Of a DNA stretch of 64,000 nucleotides, positions 57,855 through 64,000 are shown in pieces. The position numbers were made by a program, and so were the translations under genes. Under the pieces are notes generated by a model. That model saw nothing but the letters and a program-made list of their open reading frames with translations. It ran no database searches and was not told the origin of the DNA. Origin of the DNA: Odontesthes bonariensis. Lineage: Eukaryota > Chordata > Actinopteri > Atheriniformes > Atherinopsidae. Location of the stretch: assembly GCF_027942865.1 (NCBI RefSeq), contig NC_134516.1:26234822-26298821 (forward strand), in the 5' to 3' direction. Positions within the stretch are counted from its first letter, which is position 1, and each line of letters begins with the position of its first letter.

Positions 57855-57974
57855 AGGCTTACAGCACCTGATATTCCCAGGCGGTCTCCCATCCAAGTAC
57901 TAACCAGGCCCGACTCTGCTTGGCTTCTGAGATCTGACGAGATCAGGCGTGTTCAGGGTGGTGTGGCCGTAAGC
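57855..57974 (-). rRNA. 5S ribosomal RNA, minus type, unit 65
   Basis: C104T; last such copy in the window. Confidence 0.93.
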
Positions 57975-58332
57975 CAGCAATGGAATCACAAACCAGCTCT
58001 TTATAGATTCTGAGACAGAATCTGTTATTGTATTCCGACTTGTAAAATAGAACTATACTGTTTAGAGAAGACGCAGTTTATGAGCATGTCGTGGGATTGA
58101 GCTTCCCTGGTTTCTCTATATGACAACGGACACAAAACTACACACAGGGAACAGAGGCTTTTGAGAGACACTAAGTTATCTGAGAGTCCCATTTTCAGCT
58201 GCAAAGAACAATCACATCAGGGAAGTCAATGTGCAGGCTCAACAGCAGCCTCTCAAGCCAGCTCTCTGGTAAAAATAGGGGAAACGTATGGTTCCAGCAC
58301 CTATATAACATATATTTGTCACAGGGACTGTG

Positions 58333-58452
58333 GCTTACGGCCACACCGCCCTGAACACGCCCGATCTCGTCCGATCTCGGAAGCCAAGCAGGGTCGGGCC
58401 TGGTTAGTACTTGGATGGGAGACCGCTTGGGAATACCAGGTGCTGTAAGCTT
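58333..58452 (+). rRNA. 5S ribosomal RNA, plus type, unit 66
   Basis: Plus consensus; block copy of unit 62. Confidence 0.95.
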
Positions 58453-58748
58453 TTTTCTCTTCTCTCTGCGGCCTGCATGTAACATCTGACCATTACCGTG
58501 TGCCACACAGACACCAGGAAGTTAACCAGCTTGGGCTGCTGCTGATTGGTTGGCAGACACCTCTGTTTCTGTTTGGCTCTCAGTCTCCATGTTGCTGATC
58601 CTGGATCTGCTGAGATGTCCCAGGCCATTGTTGGCTTTGATCCTCATACATTTAACTTTGTCCTCAGAAAGGACAAGTTCCAAAAAGTCAAACAGGGACT
58701 AGTTTTGCATTTGACGTAGCCAAACTGCATGCGCCTGGAGAAGCCAAA

Positions 58749-58868
58749 AGGCTTACAGCACCTGGTATTCCCAGGCGGTCTCCCATCCAAGTACTAACCA
58801 GGCCCGACTCTGCTTGGCTTCTGAGATCTGACGAGATCAGGCGTGTTCAGGGTGGTGTGGCCGTAAGC
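58749..58868 (-). rRNA. 5S ribosomal RNA, minus type, unit 66
   Basis: Minus consensus. Confidence 0.94.
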
Positions 58869-59226
58869 CAGCAATGGAATCACAAACCAGCTCTTTATAG
58901 ATTCTGAGACAGAATCTGTTATTGTATTCCGACTTGTAAAATAGAACTATACTGTTTAGAGAAGACGCAGTTTATGAGCATGTCGTGGGATTGAGCTTCC
59001 CTGGTTTCTCTATATGACAACGGACACAAAACTACACACAGGGAACAGAGGCTTTTGAGAGACACTAAGTTATCTGAGAGTCCCATTTTCAGCTGCAAAG
59101 AACAATCACATCAGGGAAGTCAACGTGCAGGCTCAACAGCAGCCTCTCAAGCCAGCTCTCTGGTAAAAATAGGGGAAACGTATGGTTCCAGCACCCATAT
59201 AACATATATTTGTCACAGGGACTGTG

Positions 59227-59346
59227 GCTTACGGCCACACCGCCCTGAACACGCCCGATCTCGTCCGATCTCGGAAGCCAAGCAGGGTCGGGCCTGGTTA
59301 GTACTTGGATGGGAGACCGCTTGGGAATACCAGGTGCTGTAAGCTT
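59227..59346 (+). rRNA. 5S ribosomal RNA, plus type, unit 67
   Basis: Plus consensus; block copy of unit 63. Confidence 0.95.
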
Positions 59347-59642
59347 TTTTCTCTTCTCTCTGCGGCCTGCATGTAACATCTGACCATTACCGTGTGCCAC
59401 ACAGACACCAGGAAGTTAACCAGCTTGGGCTGCTGCTGATTGGTTGGCAGACACCTCTGTTTCTGTTTGGCTCTCAGTCTCCATGTTGCTGATCCTGGAT
59501 CTGCTGAGATGTCCCAGGCCATTGTTGGCTTTGATCCTCATACATTTAACTTTGTCCTCAGAAAGGACAAGTTCCAAAAAGTCAAACAGGGACTAGTTTT
59601 GCATTTGACGTAGCCAAACTGCATGCGCCTGGAGAAGCCAAA

Positions 59643-59762
59643 AGGCTTACAGCACCTGGTATTCCCAGGCGGTCTCCCATCCAAGTACTAACCAGGCCCG
59701 ACTCTGCTTGGCTTCTGAGATCTGACGAGATCAGGCGTGTTCAGGGTGGTGTGGCCGTAAGC
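59643..59762 (-). rRNA. 5S ribosomal RNA, minus type, unit 67
   Basis: Minus consensus. Confidence 0.94.
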
Positions 59763-60120
59763 CAGCAATGGAATCACAAACCAGCTCTTTATAGATTCTG
59801 AGACAGAATCTGTTATTGTATTCCGACTTGTAAAATAGAACTATACTGTTTAGAGAAGACGCAGTTTATGAGCATGTCGTGGGATTGAGCTTCCCTGGTT
59901 TCTCTATATGACAACGGACACAAAACTACACACAGGGAACAGAGGCTTTTGAGAGACACTAAGTTATCTGAGAGTCCCATTTTCAGCTGCAGAGAACAAT
60001 CACATCAGGGAAGTCAACGTGCAGGCTCAACAGCAGCCTCTCAAGCCAGCTCTCTGGTAAAAATAGGGGAAACGTATGGTTCCAGCACCCATATAACATA
60101 TATTTGTCACAGGGACTGTG

Positions 60121-60240
60121 GCTTACGGCCACACCGCCCTGAACACGCCCGATCTCGTCCGATCTCGGAAGCCAAGCAGGGTCGGGCCTGGTTAGTACTT
60201 GGATGGGAGACCGCTTGGGAATACCAGGTGCTGTAAGCTT
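60121..60240 (+). rRNA. 5S ribosomal RNA, plus type, unit 68
   Basis: Plus consensus; block copy of unit 64. Confidence 0.95.
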
Positions 60241-60536
60241 TTTTCTCTTCTCTCTGCGGCCTGCATGTAACATCTGACCATCACCGTGTGCCACACAGAC
60301 ACCAGGAAGTTAACCAGCTTGGGCTGCTGCTGATTGGTTGGCAGACACCTCTGTTTCTGTTTGGCTCTCAGTCTCCATGTTGCTGATCCTGGATCTGCTG
60401 AGATGTCCCAGGCCATTGTTGGCTTTGATCCTCATACATTTAACTTTGTCCTCAGAAAGGACAAGTTCCAAAAAGTCAAACAGGGACTAGTTTTGCATTT
60501 GACGTAGCCAAACTGCATGCGCCTGGAGAAGCCAAA

Positions 60537-60656
60537 AGGCTTACAGCACCTGGTATTCCCAGGCGGTCTCCCATCCAAGTACTAACCAGGCCCGACTCTG
60601 CTTGGCTTCTGAGATCTGACGAGATCAGGCGTGTTCAGGGTGGTGTGGCCGTAAGC
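60537..60656 (-). rRNA. 5S ribosomal RNA, minus type, unit 68
   Basis: Minus consensus; upstream palindrome loop AAA, unlike unit 64. Confidence 0.94.
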
Positions 60657-61014
60657 CAGCAATGGAATCACAAACCAGCTCTTTATAGATTCTGAAACAG
60701 AATCTGTTATTGTATTCCGACTTGTAAAATAGAACTATACTGTTTAGAGAAGACGCAGTTTATGAGCATGTCGTGGGATTGAGCTTCCCTGGTTTCTCTA
60801 TATGACAACGGACACAAAACTACACACAGGGAACAGAGGCTTTTGACAGACACTAAGTTATCTGAGAGTCCCATTTTCAGCTGCAAAGAACAATCACATC
60901 AGGGAAGTCAACGTGCAGGCTCAACAGCAGCCTCTCAAGCCAGCTCTCTGGTAAAAATAGGGGAAACGTATGGTTCCAGCACCCATATAACATATATTTG
61001 TCACAGGGACTGTG

Positions 61015-61134
61015 GCTTACGGCCACACCGCCCTGAACACGCCCGATCTCGTCCGATCTCGGAAGCCAAGCAGGGTCGGGCCTGGTTAGTACTTGGATGG
61101 GAGACCGCTTGGGAATACCAGGTGCTGTAAGCTT
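61015..61134 (+). rRNA. 5S ribosomal RNA, plus type, unit 69
   Basis: Plus consensus; cattacc downstream, as in unit 53. Confidence 0.95.
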
Positions 61135-61430
61135 TTTTCTCTTCTCTCTGCGGCCTGCATGTAACATCTGACCATTACCGTGTGCCACACAGACACCAGG
61201 AAGTTAACCAGCTTGGGCTGCTGCTGATTGGTTGGCAGACACCTCTGTTTCTGTTTGGCTCTCAGTCTCCATGTTGCTGATCCTGGATCTGCTGAGATGT
61301 CCCAGGCCATTGTTGGCTTTGATCCTCATACATTTAACTTTGTCCTCAGAAAGGACAAGTTCCAAAAAGTCAAACAGGGACTAGTTTTGCATTTGACGTA
61401 GCCAAACTGCATGCGCCTGGAGAAGCCAAA

Positions 61431-61550
61431 AGGCTTACAGCACCTGGTATTCCCAGGCGGTCTCCCATCCAAGTACTAACCAGGGCCGACTCTGCTTGGC
61501 TTCTGAGATCTGACGAGATCAGGCGTGTTCAGGGTGGTGTGGCCGTAAGC
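61431..61550 (-). rRNA. 5S ribosomal RNA, minus type, unit 69
   Basis: G66C, shared with unit 53 sixteen units away. Confidence 0.92.
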
Positions 61551-61908
61551 CAGCAATGGAATCACAAACCAGCTCTTTATAGATTCTGAAACAGAATCTG
61601 TTATTGTATTCCGACTTGTAAAATAGAACTATACTGTTTAGAGAAGACGCAGTTTATGAGCATGTCGTGGGATTGAGCTTCCCTGGTTTCTCTATATGAC
61701 AACGGACACAAAACTACACACAGGGAACAGAGGCTTTTGACAGACACTAAGTTATCTGAGAGTCCCATTTTCAGCTGCAAAGAACAATCACATCAGGGAA
61801 GTCAACGTGCAGGCTCAACAGCAGCCTCTCAAGCCAGCTCTCTGGTAAAAATAGGGGAAACGTATGGTTCCAGCACCCATATAACATATATTTGTCACAG
61901 GGACTGTG

Positions 61909-62028
61909 GCTTACGGCCACACCGCCCTGAACACGCCCGATCTCGTCCGATCTCGGAAGCCAAGCAGGGTCGGGCCTGGTTAGTACTTGGATGGGAGACC
62001 GCTTGGGAATACCAGGTGCTGTAAGCTT
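61909..62028 (+). rRNA. 5S ribosomal RNA, plus type, unit 70
   Basis: Plus consensus. Confidence 0.95.
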
Positions 62029-62324
62029 TTTTCTCTTCTCTCTGCGGCCTGCATGTAACATCTGACCATCACCGTGTGCCACACAGACACCAGGAAGTTA
62101 ACCAGCTTGGGCTGCTGCTGATTGGTTGGCAGACACCTCTGTTTCTGTTTGGCTCTCAGTCTCCATGTTGCTGATCCTGGATCTGCTGAGATGTCCCAGG
62201 CCATTGTTGGCTTTGATCCTCATACATTTAACTTTGTCCTCAGAAAGGACAAGTTCCAAAAAGTCAAACAGGGACTAGTTTTGCATTTGACGTAGCCAAA
62301 CTGCATGCGCCTGGAGAAGCCAAA

Positions 62325-62444
62325 AGGCTTACAGCACCTGGTATTCCCAGGCGGTCTCCCATCCAAGTACTAACCAGGCCCGACTCTGCTTGGCTTCTGA
62401 GATCTGACGAGATCAGGCGTGTTCAGGGTGGTGTGGCCGTAAGC
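62325..62444 (-). rRNA. 5S ribosomal RNA, minus type, unit 70
   Basis: Minus consensus. Confidence 0.94.
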
Positions 62445-62802
62445 CAGCAATGGAATCACAAACCAGCTCTTTATAGATTCTGAGACAGAATCTGTTATTG
62501 TATTCCGACTTGTAAAATAGAACTATACTGTTTAGAGAAGACGCAGTTTATGAGCATGTCGTGGGATTGAGCTTCCCTGGTTTCTCTATATGACAACGGA
62601 CACAAAACTACACACAGGGAACAGAGGCTTTTGACAGACACTAAGTTATCTGAGAGTCCCATTTTCAGCTGCAAAGAACAATCACATCAGGGAAGTCAAC
62701 GTGCAGGCTCAACAGCAGCCTCTCAAGCCAGCTCTCTGGTAAAAATAGGGGAAACGTATGGTTCCAGCACCCATATAACATATATTTGTCACAGGGACTG
62801 TG

Positions 62803-62922
62803 GCTTACGGCCACACCGCCCTGAACACGCCCGATCTCGTCCGATCTCGGAAGCCAAGCAGGGTCGGGCCTGGTTAGTACTTGGATGGGAGACCGCTTGG
62901 GAATACCAGGTGCTGTAAGCTT
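62803..62922 (+). rRNA. 5S ribosomal RNA, plus type, unit 71
   Basis: Plus consensus; cattacc downstream. Confidence 0.95.
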
Positions 62923-63218
62923 TTTTCTCTTCTCTCTGCGGCCTGCATGTAACATCTGACCATTACCGTGTGCCACACAGACACCAGGAAGTTAACCAGC
63001 TTGGGCTGCTGCTGATTGGTTGGCAGACACCTCTGTTTCTGTTTGGCTCTCAGTCTCCATGTTGCTGATCCTGGATCTGCTGAGATGTCCCAGGCCATTG
63101 TTGGCTTTGATCCTCATACATTTAACTTTGTCCTCAGAAAGGACAAGTTCCAAAAAGTCAAACAGGGACTAGTTTTGCATTTGACGTAGCCAAACTGCAT
63201 GCGCCTGGAGAAGCCAAA

Positions 63219-63338
63219 AGGCTTACAGCACCTGGTATTCCCAGGCGGTCTCCCATCCAAGTACTAACCAGGCCCGACTCTGCTTGGCTTCTGAGATCTG
63301 ACGAGATCAGGCGTGTTCAGGGTGGTGTGGCCGTAAGC
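63219..63338 (-). rRNA. 5S ribosomal RNA, minus type, unit 71
   Basis: Minus consensus; last minus gene in the window. A private base (tctaagac) lies in the palindrome beside its TATA box. Confidence 0.94.
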
Positions 63339-63696
63339 CAGCAATGGAATCACAAACCAGCTCTTTATAGATTCTAAGACAGAATCTGTTATTGTATTCC
63401 GACTTGTAAAATAGAACTATACTGTTTAGAGAAGACGCAGTTTATGAGCATGTCGTGGGATTGAGCTTCCCTGGTTTCTCTATATGACAACGGACACAAA
63501 ACTACACACAGGGAACAGAGGCTTTTGACAGACACTAAGTTATCTGAGAGTCCCATTTTCAGCTGCAAAGAACAATCACATCAGGGAAGTCAATGTGCAG
63601 GCTCAACAGCAGCCTCTCAAGCCAGCTCTCTGGTAAAAATAGGGGAAACGTATGGTTCCAGCACCTATATAACATATATTTGTCACAGGGACTGTG

Positions 63697-63816
63697 GCTT
63701 ACGGCCACACCGCCCTGAACACGCCCGATCTCGTCCGATCTCGGAAGCCAAGCAGGGTCGGGCCTGGTTAGTACTTGGATGGGAGACCGCTTGGGAATAC
63801 CAGGTGCTGTAAGCTT
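63697..63816 (+). rRNA. 5S ribosomal RNA, plus type, unit 72
   Basis: Plus consensus. Upstream it combines gacagac with aatgtgc and T at -31, a recombinant of unit 62-like and common spacers. Its minus partner lies past the window end. Confidence 0.95.
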
Positions 63817-64000
63817 TTTTCTCTTCTCTCTGCGGCCTGCATGTAACATCTGACCATTACCGTGTGCCACACAGACACCAGGAAGTTAACCAGCTTGGGC
63901 TGCTGCTGATTGGTTGGCAGACACCTCTGTTTCTGTTTGGCTCTCAGTCTCCATGTTGCTGATCCTGGATCTGCTGAGATGTCCCAGGCCATTGTTGGCT

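Larger units (their letters stand above)
56976..60551. repeat. 4-unit block duplication, copy 2 (3,576 bp)
   Basis: This is the second copy of the unit 61-64 block, carried in units 65-68. Identity ends before the end of unit 68, where the palindrome loop near the minus TATA box is gaaac instead of gagac. Confidence 0.85.
1..64000. repeat. 5S rDNA tandem array, 72 units, each with two inverted 5S genes
   Basis: The window is filled by direct repeats of one unit, 894 bp long in most places, with no other sequence between units. Spacing between successive plus genes is 890, 880, 890, 891, 894, 884, 894 and 894 bp for the first eight, the same series again for the next eight, then 894 bp throughout. 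Every complete unit runs: divergent spacer, plus 5S (120 bp), convergent spacer (296 bp), minus 5S (120 bp). Neither array end lies inside the window: it opens in a divergent spacer and closes in the convergent spacer of unit 72. By hand tally 60 of 72 plus genes and 46 of 71 minus genes match their type consensus exactly. Confidence 0.98.

Noticed and set aside
1-64000. Evenly spaced repeats as a CRISPR array
   Set aside because: The repeat is 894 bp with no unique spacers between copies, and the repeated elements are eukaryotic 5S genes.
1-64000. Satellite DNA or a SINE family derived from 5S RNA (SINE3 type)
   Set aside because: Copies are in exact tandem register with full-length 5S, own TATA boxes and terminators. 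There are no target-site duplications, no A-rich tails and no SINE body.
1-64000. tRNA, U6, 7SL or 45S rRNA genes within spacers
   Set aside because: I found no cloverleaf, A/B box pair outside 5S, or recognisable 18S/5.8S/28S segment in either spacer.

Overview
The whole 64 kb window is one uninterrupted tandem array of 5S ribosomal RNA genes. I see no protein-coding gene, tRNA, transposon or single-copy DNA in it. The 5S sequence (GCTTACGG start, GTAAGC end, vertebrate-type box A, intermediate element and box C, GAGA loop) is of animal/vertebrate type. GCTTACGG...GTAAGC ends and a TATA-like element near -30 are typical of teleost fish 5S rDNA. I therefore infer a teleost, possibly a cyprinid; the species cannot be fixed from the window.

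The repeating unit is 894 bp in most of the window (880, 884, 890 or 891 bp in several units among the first 14). The window holds 71 complete units plus most of a 72nd. Each unit carries two 5S genes in opposite orientation: a plus-strand copy and, 296 bp beyond its 3' end, a minus-strand copy. Transcription is convergent across that 296-bp spacer and divergent across a 354-358-bp spacer that separates the 5' end of each minus copy from the next plus copy. In total there are 72 plus copies and 71 minus copies (143 loci). Four of these (two per strand) have a 10-nt deletion in the helix III/loop C region and are probably pseudogenes.

The two orientations are two distinct sequence types that differ at seven of 120 positions (16, 30, 40, 47, 60, 95, 119). 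These differences are kept through the whole array apart from one position in two copies. Both types have a TATA-like element at -31, in unrelated flanking sequence, and each ends in its own T-run: T6 for plus, T4 inside a small inverted repeat for minus. Positions 30 and 47 co-vary as C-G in plus and U-A in minus, as expected for a structured RNA.

Regional layout: units 1-8 (about 1-7280) are the most variable part, with shorter spacers and the deleted copies, and are followed by a second copy of the same eight units (7,117-bp step, units 9-16). Units 17-72 are nearly uniform at 894 bp. They carry rare single-base markers that reveal further block duplications of 2 units (35-36/37-38) and 4 units (about 42-45/46-49 and 61-64/65-68), and displaced sharing at 9 and 16 units. 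This is the record of repeated unequal exchange in a tandem array. Numbering below: unit k is the k-th plus gene from the left with the minus gene that follows it; gene positions are 5S positions 1-120.
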